A stretch of 64,000 nucleotides of DNA, taken from positions 59,643,575-59,707,574 of the forward strand of contig CM064428.1 in assembly GCA_032690845.1 (NCBI GenBank). Direction: 5' to 3'. A model generated the notes under the pieces. That model searched no databases. It saw nothing but the letters and a program-made list of their open reading frames with translations, and had not been told where the DNA came from. Position numbers and translations under genes: made by a program. Source of the stretch: Eleusine coracana subsp. coracana (lineage: Eukaryota; Streptophyta; Magnoliopsida; Poales; Poaceae). Of the stretch, positions 1 to 10,289 are shown piece by piece; the stretch's first letter is position 1; each line of letters starts with the position of its first letter.

Positions 1-775
1 ATTTTAGAAAAGAGATGACTGACATGAACTTGTCAATTGAGCAGTATAGATTAGGAGATAGACCATCACCGATACCTACACAGGCTATCGGTCCACCATG
101 CTTCTACTATGAGAATGTAACACGTTCTCCTAAAGGTGTTTAGGCAACGATATCAAGATTCTTATATGACATCGAGCTTGAGTTTGTAGATTCTGAATTC
201 ATTTGTGGAACTACGAGGAAAAGAGGCTATATCCATAATCTGCTAGTTCAAAACAGGTCACCCCTCGATCCCTTATCCCCAAAGACAATATTTGAGGTCT
301 TTCCACATGTCAAGAAATGGTTGCCATCATGGGATTCAATGGAAACATTGATTTTCCACCAGACCTTCAAGGCCATTGCAACGAATTTAGAGCATATTCG
401 CTTGGCACTAGCAAATAGCCAAAAACCACCACTCCATCGGTTTAGAAATTTGTCATGAAAGAGTGCAGGAAAAGGATTCTTATATGAATTGGTAAATACA
501 AAGTCGCTCCTCTTGAGCCACATGAGATTGAGGGTCTCCTTGGTTTTCCTGAACACCACACTAGTGCCATCGGCGGCGCAACACAAAGATACCAATCCTT
601 AGGAAACTCATTTCAGGTGGACAAGGCTCGGGGACATGTTTCTACATGGCATGAATGTGTTGTCCTTCTTCTCAAGAATAGATGGAGCCAAGTAGCTCTC
701 CACAAGCTTGGTATTTGCATGAAGAACATTGTTTCCATCGAGAATTTGAAGGTGAACAGGGCTGTATGTATTTAA
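1..775 (+). pseudogene. DRM-type cytosine methyltransferase pseudogene, copy 1
   Basis: Interrupted reading frames resemble the catalytic half of plant DRM2-like de novo DNA methyltransferases. Family landmarks in order are a peptide like LSIEQYRLGD, then FYYEN, ATISRFLYDIE with EFVDS, TRKRGYIHNL, PKTIFEVFP, and near 640-700 a motif I-like stretch (MNVLSFFS followed by LHKLGI in another frame). DRM proteins carry motifs VI-X before I-V, and this order is kept. In-frame stops (for example near 140 and 455) and frameshifts break it, and motif IV is absent. The left edge is cut by the window. The copy runs into a CA microsatellite near 788. It is a genomic rather than a processed copy, because the related units keep intron sequence upstream. 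The family is recalled from knowledge; the decay is seen directly. Confidence 0.8.
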
Positions 776-787
776 ACTGTTCAAGAA

Positions 788-814
788 ACACACACACACA
801 CACACACACACACA
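788..814. repeat. CA dinucleotide microsatellite
   Basis: An uninterrupted CA run of about 13 repeats at the border between DRM-fragment copies 1 and 2. The sequence just downstream is repeated after the second CA tract at 3335-3369. Confidence 0.95.
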
Positions 815-2040
815 AGGGGCAATTTCTCTAACCATCAGGGAGCTTTTGTGTAACTATCTTAGTGAATAAACTGCAATGTTTGTTTCTTTTTATTTAATGG
901 AGTGACAATTGCATTTTGTTTGTAATTCTATAGGATAATTCCAATGAAGAAAGAAAAGAAGTTCAATGGAAGGAAACAAGAGAAAGAGAAAGAGTTTTAG
1001 AATGCATATGATTGGCTTGAACTTGCCAATTGAGCAGTATAGATTAGGAGACATATCGTCATAGATACCTATACAGGTTATCTACGCCCCATATTTCTAC
1101 TATGAGGACATAGTGTGTGCTCCTAAAGATGTTTGGGCAATGACATGAATATTCTTATATGACATCGAGATTCAGTTTGTGGATTCCGAGTTCATTTTTT
1201 GCGGCTACAAAGAGAAGAGGTCATATCCATACTCTACCAATTCAAAACAGGTCACCCCTCGACACTCAACGCCAAAGACAATATTTAAGGTTTTCCCGCA
1301 TGGCAAGAAGTGGTGACAACTGGGATTCTAGAACAAATTTGAATTGCCTACAAACCTTCGTGCCCAGTGTAGATAACTTACGAAGATCTGTTTGGCAATA
1401 GCAAATAGTCATGAACAACCAACTCCATCGGTCCAAAAAATTGTCATGAAAGAGTGCAGAAAAGGGAACCTTATATGGACGTGTAAAAATAAAGTTGCTT
1501 TTTAAACCACTCGAGATGGACACCACCTTAGTTTCCTTGAACACTACACCAGAGGCATTGGCAGCACTAGACAAAGATACCATTCATTAGAAAACTTATT
1601 TCATGTGGACAGAACTGCATATTATCTATCATACTCAGGGACATGTTCCGACACGACATGAATATGTTGTACTTGTTCTCAGGAATCGGAAGAGCCAAGG
1701 TAGCTCTCAACAAGCAAGCTCGATTTTCACAAGACGAATGTTGTTTCGGTCAAGAATTCCAAGGCAAACAAGGTTGTCTCGTTAGAACCTAGTGAGAGGG
1801 CAACAAAATGACCGAAATGCTGATCGATGATATCGATGATGTCTGGGAGCTAACCATTGAGAAGATCAAAGAGTATATAACAAAGTTTGGTGAGTTTGAC
1901 CCGGTGATCGGTGGCAGCCCATGCAACAACCTTGCTAGGTGCAACTGCTACCACCGCAATGGTCTTGAGGGAGATCATTTGTCCGTCTTCTACCACTATG
2001 TCCAGATATTGCAATAGGTGAAGTGTTCCATGTTGAGGAG
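815..2040 (+). pseudogene. DRM-type methyltransferase pseudogene, copy 2
   Basis: This is the longest of the DRM-like units. An intron-like AT-rich part (815-930) ends in a plausible acceptor (TCTATAG near 933). Degraded coding sequence follows. Recognisable blocks are LPIEQYRLGD near 1020-1050, the KRGHIHTLPIQNRSPL block near 1215-1260, MKECRKGNLIW near 1445-1475, a motif I-like LFSGIG near 1672-1690, and, best preserved, 1808-2017, which reads DPVIGGSPCNN then GLEGDHLSVFYHY. The PC pair in GGSPCNN is the methyltransferase catalytic motif IV. Multiple stops and frameshifts make it non-functional. Blocks VI-X, I and IV are contiguous, so it descends from a near-complete catalytic domain. Confidence 0.85.
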
Positions 2041-3330
2041 ATCTAGCAATGCTGAAGGTAATGTTTGTTACAGTGCTTGTGTACCAGAATCTTATCATTA
2101 TTTGTTGTTAGCTTTTGTGAAACGTTGCCTTCATCCTACAGTACCTAATCATTGCCTAATCATTACTATTGCTAATCACTTCTGCTAGTTTATTCAGTTC
2201 AGTTGGAGTTCGGTAGATAACTAATCCTTTTACCCTGTCATCTAGTTGAAGTTACTAATGATTGGATAATCTTTTGCTTTTCCCCTGATTTTTTTATACA
2301 ACTTGATTGGCCTACATGAATCAATAAAATAAATATTTTGTGACACACAAAGGCTGTCATTAGTTGATTACATTTGTAAATTAGACTTTGTGATGTAGAA
2401 AATATCGTCATTGGATACACTTTGACTACATGTATGATACTGTTTATAACATACAACCTTTTATTGTCACAAAATCAAAGTGCCTAAAATATAACATCAT
2501 AAACTAGACAATATAATGACATTATGAGCTATTGTCATACCAAATATGGCAAAAAGCCACATATTTCTTATAGTGTAGTTACTATTGTATTTCTCATATA
2601 ACTGTAGCTTTGTATTCTGTATAGTTGTCAAAACAGCACTCTCGGTTTCATCAGGCCGATAACACTCTGGACGGGTGCATGCTACATGCCTCGCACCTTC
2701 TGCATGCTGCAACAACCTCATCATCTTGGTTTCTGATGAGGAAAATAAAACAATGTCCAGATTTGGTGCTTTCACCAAATGACCAGCCCAGTGTCATCTC
2801 CCATGTTTTATGTCTACCAAAAATTGGCTTTGTTTACATTTCGCTTCCTTAAATCTGGAAAATCTTTGATGCTATAAGATGGTGGCTTGTTCATCAGTAG
2901 ACATGAATTTTCTGTTTGGCAAACTATTGCGAACTTATTGCAAGTGATTTATTTTTACAAGGTTTGGGTATTTTATTTAATTTCCATGTTTCCTTCAAGC
3001 TTCCATAACTATGGACCTAACAACAAAGAGTTCCATTGAATTTTCCTTATTCCTTTGGGCTCCAAAATTTAAAGAAGCTAAGGGTATTGAATACTTTGTT
3101 CAATATTTTACTATATTTCTATATAGAATTTCTGGATGAATTGTCACAAATGGACGTGAATTAGAGTCAATGGCTATCCCTAGATGTGGTCTGCTTTCTT
3201 TTGACCTTGTCGTATGTTTTCTTGGTCACACTCGCAAAAATATATGAAGTTAATCATTGTTTATGGCACTTATATCGTTTCTCTTGTCTACTTTATGAAT
3301 TTAGATTTTTGAGGAAAGAAAATAAATGTG

Positions 3331-3334
<4 letters not shown>
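2041..3334. other. Spacer between DRM-like units, AT-rich
   Basis: No coding sequence is supported here. Around 2625-2720 is a segment also found, diverged, at 4670-4785 after copy 3 (ATGCTACATGCCTCGCACC versus ATGTTACATGTCTTGCACC). The duplicated unit therefore extends beyond the coding part. The stretch 3205-3334, just before the CA tract, recurs at 17463-17605 inside intron 6 of the epimerase gene. Confidence 0.6.

Positions 3335-3369
<35 letters not shown>
3335..3369. repeat. AC dinucleotide microsatellite
   Basis: A run of about 17 AC repeats followed by a CG/TG alternating stretch. It occupies the same place relative to DRM-like copy 3 as the tract at 788-814 does relative to copy 2. 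Confidence 0.95.
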
Positions 3370-3371
<2 letters not shown>

Positions 3372-4610
3372 TGATGTGCACGCGCGTGCGCGCGGGGGCA
3401 ATTTGTCTAACTATGAGGTAACTTTTGTGTAACTATCTTTATGAATAAATCACAATGTTTGTTTCTTTTATTTTATTAGAGTGACAATTGCATTTTTTTT
3501 GTAATTCAATAGGTATAATTCCAATGAAGAAAGAAAAGAAGTTTGATGGAAGGAAATAAGAGAAAGAGAAAGAGTTTTAGATAACATATGATTGACATTG
3601 ACTTGCCAACTGAGCAATATAGATTAGGAGACATATCATCACCGATAGCTACAAAAGCTATGGGCTGGCCATACTTGTACTATGAGAATATGCTGGGTGC
3701 TCCTAACGATATTTGGGCAACGATATCAAGATTATTATATCACATCGAGGCTAAGTTTGTGGATTGTGGGTTTATTTCTGCTGCAGCTGTGAGGAAAAGA
3801 GGCTATATCCATATATTCTGCTAGTTAAAAAAAGGTCATTCCTCGATCCCTTACCTCCAAAGACAATATTTATTGCCTTTGTGGGTGCCGAAGAGTGGTG
3901 AGCATCATGGGATTCAAGAACCAAGTTGAATTGCCTACGGACCTTCGTGGCTAGTGCAAAAAACTTTAGAGCAGATAGGCTTGGCACTAGCAAATAGTCA
4001 AAATCCACCATCTCCAGGGGTCTAGAAATTTGTCATGAAAGAGTGTACAAAAGGGAACTATATATGGATTGGTAAACATAGAGTTGCTCCTCCCGAGCCA
4101 CATGAGGTAGAGTGCCTCCTTTGTTTCTCTGAACACCACACTAGAGGCATCCGGGGCATGAGACAAAGATACAAACCTTTAGGACACTCATTTCAGGTGG
4201 ACGCTATTGTGTATCATCTGTCAATACTCAAGGACATGTTCTCAGGAATTGGAGGAGCCTAGGTAGCTCTCCACAAGCTCGGCATTCGCATAAAGAATGT
4301 TGTTATAGTTGAGAATTTCAAGGAGATCAGAGTTGTCTTTAGAACCTGATGAGAGGATAGCGAAATGACCAAAATGCTAATCGAAGACGGCCGGAGCTAA
4401 CCACTAAGAAGATCGAGGAGTATGTAACAAAATTTGGTGGGTTGGTCCTGGTGATAAGTGGCAGCCCATGCAACAACATGATCGAGAGCAAACGCTACCA
4501 CTACAATGGTCTTGAGGGAGAGCATTCACCCCTCTTCTGCCGCTATGTCTGGATAATGCAAGAGGGGAAGTCTACCATGCTGAGGAGATCTATCAATGAG
4601 ATGTATTGTT
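3370..4610 (+). pseudogene. DRM-type methyltransferase pseudogene, copy 3
   Basis: After the AC tract the sequence parallels copy 2: intron end near 3512, a charged KKEKKFDGRK-like stretch, then LPTEQYRLGDISSPI, YYENM, ATISRLLYHIE, RKRGYIHI, MKECTKGNYIWIGKHRVAP, EPHEVECLLCFSEHHTRGI, LGHSFQVD and YHLSILKDMF. The motif I region reads DMFSGIGGA. About ten family residues between DMF and SGIGG are missing, as if deleted between two short F-codon repeats. A broken motif IV block follows at 4440-4530. Stops near 3822 and 3990 and a shift before motif IV disable it. Confidence 0.85.
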
Positions 4611-4800
4611 CAATATAGTACTTGCATACTAGAATCTTACCATTATTTGCTGTCAGCGAATTGCTAGTTACTACTGTGTTTGTCATCACTGCAACTTTTC
4701 ATCAGGTGCATGTTACATTCTGGGTGGGTCGATGCATGTTACATGTCTTGCACCTTCCGTATGCTGCAAGAACACTGATCGATGATATCCTAGTGAGAGG

Positions 4801-4880
4801 ACATTGAAATGACTAAAACGTTGATCGACAATATCGACAATGTCTGGGAGCTAACCGTTGAGATGATTGAGGTGCGTGTA
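4801..4880 (+). pseudogene. DRM-type fragment, copy 4 (short)
   Basis: About 75 bp repeat the segment that precedes motif IV in copy 2 (compare 1803-1875): TGACTAAAACGTTGATCGAC, then GTCTGGGAGCTAACCGTTGAG. Homology stops abruptly near 4880 where unrelated repetitive sequence begins. This marks a truncated fourth unit or a local duplication. Confidence 0.7.
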
Positions 4881-5329
4881 ACTGTCAGACTTAATCTCAA
4901 CAATATTTTTATAGTACTACACATGGGACCAAGAACTCGATGGTTAGCACACAAGATGTTTTAGACAGGTTCGGGCCATCTCAGCAAGAATAAAACCCTA
5001 TGTCCTATATATGGTATTGTATTGAAGATTGAGTAAACATAGGGTTGTGCTGTTCCCTTGAATTCGTTGTTCGAAAGAGGGGTCCATGCCCACCTTATAT
5101 ATCCTAAGGTCTCTTCACCAAGGAGGAACCTACCGAGTCATTGTAACGGTGTCCATAGCTAGGCCTAAAGTCGGTGGACAACAAGGTGGCCCACAAGGAG
5201 GAACCAATTGCATCACTCAAGGTGGCTTGGTCGCCACCTAGGCGTCCCACGTAGAACAAGACCAACAACAATGACAAGGGTGCTGAGGATGAATTCCTGA
5301 AGCTACGAAAGGAGGTGGTGTTGCATCGG
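4881..5329. other. Repetitive non-coding sequence
   Basis: No gene is seen. The composition is typical of degraded grass retroelement sequence. I could not assign a family or find termini. Confidence 0.4.
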
Positions 5330-5560
5330 CTAGTAATTCATCCTTTGTATTCAGATAAAGTTGATGTTTAATCATGTATAATTGTCTACATCGACACTGT
5401 GCCTGGAAGCTATCATCGATCGGCTTACAGGCGTACACCTTGTCAGTTGAATGGTCAAACTTACGGACATGCTGCACACCTTCTACAACGCATCATTGGA
5501 CCTACACTAGAGCTAATCAGATCTCTCAGGCCTCGTGTTTGTGGGCGAAGGATTGATCGG
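5330..5560. repeat. Repeat copy A flanking the organelle insert
   Basis: About 230 bp beginning TGCATCGGCTAGTA match 7314-7565 in the same orientation. Shared blocks include ATGTTTAATCATGTATAAT (GATGATTAATCATGTATAAT in the other), CAGCTTATAGGTGTACACC-like text, and TACATTAGAGCTAA-like text. The pair brackets the organelle-derived DNA. Confidence 0.75.
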
Positions 5561-5954
5561 CAGATTTTTTTTTCTATCGACTCTGGTTCATCGACTATCT
5601 GTACATCGGCTCTATGTATTGTACTAGCTTTATTGCTTGGTTGATAAATCATCATAGAGTTTATTTATTTAACAAAGTTTTGTACTGGCTTAGCATTGTG
5701 ATTTCACAATCTTCTGTTCTACGCTTATGCTTAAGGGAAAAAATGTTCCTGGTGGATGTAGGCCTTGGTACCCCCAAAATTTATATGCAATATGAGCTTA
5801 CCGGACTGCCAATCAAGGGAGCCACCAGGTTTGAGAATAAGGTGGGATCTAAGAATGTGGAGGCTGGTGAATCACTAACCAAAAAGCGGATTTTTGAGAG
5901 ATTCTTCATCGATCTAGTGGCCGGTGAGTCACTAATCAAAGAGTGAGCAGCCGC
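5561..5954. other. Unassigned sequence at left of organelle insert
   Basis: A short open frame at 5740-5946 (+) contains two diverged copies of a VEAGESL/VAGESL-type segment. I do not recognise it. It may be retroelement or organelle DNA. Confidence 0.3.
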
Positions 5955-6070
5955 TAGGTTCTCTATGGACCGAGGAGAAAGGGGGCTCAGCAGGAAGAGG
6001 ATTGTACCATGAGAGAAGCACAGACGTCCATCTTTGCCTATTAGGCAAGAAGATAGCAAGTTCAAACTGA
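5955..6070 (+). other. Plastid inverted-repeat-like fragment
   Basis: The stretch from about 5958 (CTCTATGGACCGAGGAGAAA) through AGAGGATTGTACCATGAGAG, and then TTTGCCTATTAGGCAAGAAG with ATAGCAAGTTC, resembles the non-coding plastid sequence near trnV/rrn16 in the inverted repeat. The plastid middle part appears deleted between about 6022 and 6032. It directly abuts the mitochondrial atp1 fragment. Either a mitochondrial genome already carried plastid DNA, or two organelle pieces were joined on insertion. The identification is from memory. Confidence 0.6.
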
Positions 6071-6077
6071 TAAAATA

Positions 6078-6731
6078 TTAATTATTATAAGTCGAGCGTT
6101 TTTGTCCAATGGCAACATAGACACAATACAATGGCTCACTCTTTGTGCCCCTTGAGTTCATTTGCTTTTGATTTAATATAGTATCAATAGCTATTGCTGT
6201 TTTTCCCGTTTGTTTGTCCCCGATTATAAGTTCTCGTTCATCACGACCTATAGGAACCAGGCTATCCACGGCTTTTAAGCCTATTTGCATAGGTTTGTGG
6301 ACAGATTTACGTTCAATAATCCTTGGGGCTTTCACTTTGACATGTCTTCGTTCGTGATTGCTTAGAGCCCCTTTTCCATCAATAGGTACTCCCAAGGCGT
6401 CGACCACACGGCCTAACATGGCCTTTCCCACAGGAACATCCACAATAGATCCAGTGCGCTTGACAAGATCTCCTTCTTTAATAGCGGTATCACTACCAAA
6501 GACAACAATACCTACATTCTCATTCTCAAGATTCAAGGCTATTCCTTTCACACCGCTGGCAAATTTCACCATTTCTCCAGCTTGAATCTCGTTCAATCCA
6601 TAAACACGTGCAATCCCATCTCCAACTGAGACCACTCGACCGATCTCATCCACTTGAAAATTTGTGTAAAAGTTGGTCATTCTACTTTCTAATAGAGTCG
6701 TGAGTTCCGCAGCTCTTGGTGAGAATTCCAT
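6078..6731 (-). pseudogene. atp1: Mitochondrial atp1 5' fragment (nuclear copy, NUMT)
   Basis: The frame encodes the N-terminal ~212 residues of the mitochondrial F1-ATPase alpha subunit (normally about 508). It starts MEFSPRAAELTTLLESRM and includes GDGIARVYGL, AIKEGDLVKRTGSI, KAVDSLVPIGR and the P-loop region GDKQTGKTAIAIDTIL. It ends in VAIGQKRST followed by unrelated residues and a stop near 6080, so the 3' 60% is missing. The frame is still open, which implies a fairly recent transfer. Many differences from conserved plant ATP1 are E to K, R to K, G to R, A to V, T to I and D to N, which C:G to T:A changes produce. It has no presequence and no nuclear promoter that I can see, so it is almost certainly not expressed. 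Confidence 0.93.
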
Positions 6732-7313
6732 ACTTTAACAAAGATGATGGATGAAGGGAGAAATCCGCTTTAAAAAAAGAAAAATGAAAGGAAACAAACC
6801 ACTCAATAATCGGTAGAAATTCCTCCTACTTTTATTGGTTTAGTTCTTATCCATCTGTTATCATTAAACACATATTCTCGTTTCTTACTCCTAACTTCAG
6901 TTTATATTTTACATCTCTTCTCTCAATTGAGAGAGATTTCAAATCTCGACTAAACTCTTGCAGGAGTTCAAATTCGAGTATTAAATTACAAAAAAGTACT
7001 CTAGTCATATCACAAAAGAAGTAGAACACCCTGTAGGTGCTCGGCTGTACTCTAGTAGTACTCTAGTCATATGGCTAGTACTCTAGCCATATATAGGAAC
7101 CGGTAGGGGTAGACGATACCATCCACCTCCTAGTCATATCTCTAACTATTAGATATTTGAGCTTCTATCTTCCTACATGAAGCTCTATATAAATGAATCT
7201 TCTCTTATCTTGGGAACGAACAAGTCATATACTCGAGTTATAACTCGATATCTCTTCTCTATTGGTGGAATTAGGGTACCGGGCCACCATAGGTGTTGAA
7301 CAATTTAGTTCTT
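6732..7313. other. Probable continuation of mitochondrial insert (atp1 5' flank)
   Basis: AT-rich non-coding sequence lies directly upstream of the atp1 start codon, as expected for a colinear mitochondrial insert. Where the insert ends is not clear. The motif ACTCTAGTCATAT / ACTCTAGCCATAT recurs several times at 6995-7095. Nuclear repeat sequence resumes by 7314. Confidence 0.4.
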
Positions 7314-7565
7314 GCATCGGCTAGTATTTGTTTTTGTATTATTAAGATAAAACTGATGATTAATCATGTATAATTAGTCTGCATCAACACCGTGTCTCAA
7401 AGTTATCATCGGTCAGCTTATAGGTGTACACCTTATCAATTGAATGGTCAAACTAACTTGTGCACATTCTACAGCGCATCATTGGACATACATTAGAGCT
7501 AAGTAGATCTCATATGCCTCGTGTTTACACGTGAAGGCTCGACTGACAGATATTTTGCGTCAACA
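7314..7565. repeat. Repeat copy B flanking the organelle insert
   Basis: Same-orientation partner of 5330-5560, starting TGCATCGGCTAGTA, with small indels. The pair probably represents one nuclear repeat split or duplicated around the insertion. Confidence 0.75.
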
Positions 7566-8126
7566 CCTAGCACCTGATATGACCCATCGTGTCACATCGG
7601 CTAAAATTACTATGCAAACCATCCAAGGAGAAAAAAAACCAAATAAATTTGACAGTTCAAAAAGTTAGGTTGCCTAATTTTGTATTCAATAAATGGTTTT
7701 ATAATTGAGAGATAGAAACCAAACTATTGTGATGGTTGACAGTAGTGTTGTCCAAACAAGTGGTGTCCGACACGGCCTGGTCCTAGCATGTAAAGTCACA
7801 ATCCATTTAATTTCGGGCCAACATGACACGCAACTGTTTCTAGCCGTGTTGTGCTAGCCCATGGGATCGGTCATCGGCCCAAAGCACTACACCAAATTGC
7901 TTAACTGTGTTAGGCCAGCCCATGGGGTTGATCATGGGCCCGATTCATGACAACCCATCTAAGATGTAAATTATGTAAAAACGGATGAAAATAATAGAAC
8001 GAGGGATTCAGACACAAAACTTATGGAAATAGAGCAGGTAACCTTACCACTAACCAACTTAATGTTCTTGTTTAGTTTTCGAACAATAATTTTATTGAAC
8101 TATTTAATACCCAATGGAGGGTTAAT

Positions 8127-9130
8127 TTGATCTATGCCACTATAAATTTTACGGTTCTGAAATCTGCCATTAAACTTCTATTAATCGACTAGGCGCCATT
8201 AAACTTTTATTCGGATTGGAAATATGCCATTGTCAGGTCCACCAGCAGGTGTTTGTATTTTCGTATGTCCGATTTTGCCCCTCCACTCGTCTTCTTCCCT
8301 TGCTTACTCGCTCCTTGATCTATTGCTCAGCCTCCATGGCTAGACATCTCAGATGACCCATTTAATCTCCTTAGATGACCCGGTCCACAAAATCATTCTC
8401 CGTCGACCCCGCGAACCTCTACGCTCTTCCAAGCTTCCTAGCTGGCAGTGTATCCGCCACAAAGCTTACCGCAATAATCATCAAATTAAATTCAGGCTCT
8501 GTGCTAACTATGCTGCAATTCCTTCAGCCAACGTGTTGAAGATGTTCTCACGCACAACCTTGAGTGCTTTTCCATATGTATCTTCAACAGCATGCCCAAG
8601 ATTGTGGTGGCTCGTACAAGCTCGTGCACACACGGGAAGGCACAGGGTGCGACAGATCCTTGCATTGAGGCATCACCATGTCGTGCTTGAGATTGACGCG
8701 CGAGAACATGGACGGGGAGCTCGCTCAGAGGGAGAATATGGCGGCTGGAAGAACGCGAAATCGAGCTTTGGTCCGGTAGCCATGCTTGGGGAAGATTGTC
8801 TCTGATCTTGACGACCACGGACGGATGGGGAAAGTAAAGCCCAGAATAGCTCGCGGAGCTTCTGACGCGCCTATCTGCAGCCTGGCTGGGACGGGGATGA
8901 CTTGAAGCAGCGCCTCTCTGCAGCCAAGGCGGAGATGGAGAGCTGGCTGAGATCAGTGCCGATGAGGAAGTAAGTGGACCAGGCAGATAAGGCAGGGGCA
9001 AAACAGGACTTACGAAGATACAGAGGTCTAACGGTGGGCCTAAAACTCTCAATAGTGATAGTGGCATATTTCTAACATGAGTAAAAATTTAATGACACCT
9101 ATCCGATTAACTATAAAATTTATAATGACT
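8127..9130. mobile_element. TIR element carrying GC-rich, possibly captured sequence
   Basis: Long imperfect inverted repeats bound a GC-rich interior. The left arm at 8138-8240 (ACTATAAATTTTACGGTT, CGCCATTAAACTTTTATTC, GGAAATATGCCATTG) matches the complement of the right arm at 9050-9125 (GGCATATTTCTAACATGAG, TAAAAATTTAATGACACC, ACTATAAAATTTATAATGA). The interior at 8270-9040 has gene-like composition with overlapping open frames but no recognised domain. This is the organisation of a Pack-type element that captured host sequence. The source gene is unidentified. Confidence 0.5.
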
Positions 9131-10116
9131 AGCAAAATATTCGTGCGTTGCTACAGGTAAGATAAATAAATACTATAAATAATTTAAATAAAAAAATATT
9201 TACACAATATAATTATTAGACATATATAGATTGCAGAGATTTATTTTGTTAGATGGAAACAAAATCGAAAAATCTGGGAGCGAAAACAAGAAGATATTAG
9301 GAACCCAAAAAATGAAATAACTCAGACAGATATAAGTTGGTACCGATTGGAAACTGGTAATTCAAGTTGGGAATATCATCCCATAAAACATGTGACATCT
9401 AATAGCAACGGCGATATATCAGCACAAATCAGCTCAATTCTAACCTATCTTCATTTATATTGTCTCCATTAAAATGCAAAAAAAAAAATTACCAAAAAAA
9501 AAATAATGATATCTAGTGGCAAGCAGCGACTCACATATCGCCAAAGCATCACTGGAAGCAGGCAGGCCGGATGCAGGCAGCAAGCAAGCACCAGCAACAA
9601 TTAGCAACTCACATATCCATCCAAAGCTTCGTTGCCTTTGCAATCATCGTTTGAGTGGCTTGGAGAGCCCGGCCATTTGCATCAGCCTGCATTACCCTCA
9701 GCTCTGCTGGTCACGAATCTCGTCGGCAAGCGCAAATGGCATGGGATGGCCAAAGGCCATTGAAAGAACGGCAAGCACATACTGGATGGGAAGCTACCGA
9801 CGAGCATGCACAGTGAGAGGAAGCGGTAAACAAACTCCAATCGAAGCAGGAAGCAGCCGACGAGCGCCAACCATGGGTGGAAGCCACGCGAGGCCAAGCT
9901 TACCACCATGGGTGGAAATCGTGCGTGTAAATACGATGCAAGTAAATGCAGAGGTAAGGTGGGGACACCAAATCGCGTGGGCACAGACTCTCCTTCGACT
10001 TGTAAACAACACCGCGTCGGACTCTTCTTCGAACGTCAGTAGAATACTCATGGACATAAAAAAGAGGTGCTAGAGGACCGCACCTCTTTTAATTAGAAGT
10101 AGAGATATAGATCAAA
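9117..10116 (+). mobile_element. Helitron-like non-autonomous element
   Basis: The left part has the grass-repeat phrase AGCAAAATATTCGTGCGTTGC. The right end has the short hairpin GAGGTGC-(9 nt)-GCACCTC (10066-10088) followed by TTTTAATTAGAAGTAGAGATATAG. A 3' hairpin near a TAG-rich end suggests a Helitron-derived element. The interior has a long open frame (9516-10073) with no recognised domain, probably fortuitous. I could not define the exact 5' TC and 3' CTRR termini. Confidence 0.4.
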
Positions 10117-10289
10117 TTAACCCTTTAATAAATGGTGCCAGCCCACAGACCGCATCCTCGGTCAAAACATAGCCCGCAGCGTCGGGACATATCGGCCCGA
10201 GCATGAAATAGGCGGGTCAAGCCTCGGTCCAGGTAACATTTTCTGTGCTTCAGGCTGGCCCATTAGATACGGCATGTTTGACCAAACGC

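Larger units (their letters stand above)
7745..10285. mobile_element. hAT-like non-autonomous element borders (composite)
   Basis: At 7745-7930 GTGTTGTCCAAACAAG is followed by GGCC/GCCC-rich text (ACACGGCCTGG, GCCAGCCCATGGGG). At 10135-10285 related text appears inverted (CGGCCCGAGCATG, TGGCCCATTAGATACGGCAT, TGACCAAACGC). This pattern resembles terminal regions of a common grass hAT-like repeat with CCGGCCC-rich ends. Two other elements lie between them, so the structure is a nest. Terminal repeats are imperfect and no target duplication is proven. Confidence 0.35.

Noticed and set aside
5740..5946. Frame with repeated AGESL motif considered as a gene
   Set aside because: No start context, no homologue recalled, and it borders organelle and repeat DNA.
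6078..6731. Functional nuclear-transferred atp1 gene
   Set aside because: Only about 40% of the protein is present, and there is no presequence or 3' end.
8504..9067. 187-residue minus-strand frame in the TIR element
   Set aside because: Low-complexity Pro/Ser-rich translation, no domain, inside a probable non-autonomous element.
9516..10073. 185-residue frame in the Helitron-like element
   Set aside because: No recognisable domain and no conservation clue; likely chance openness.
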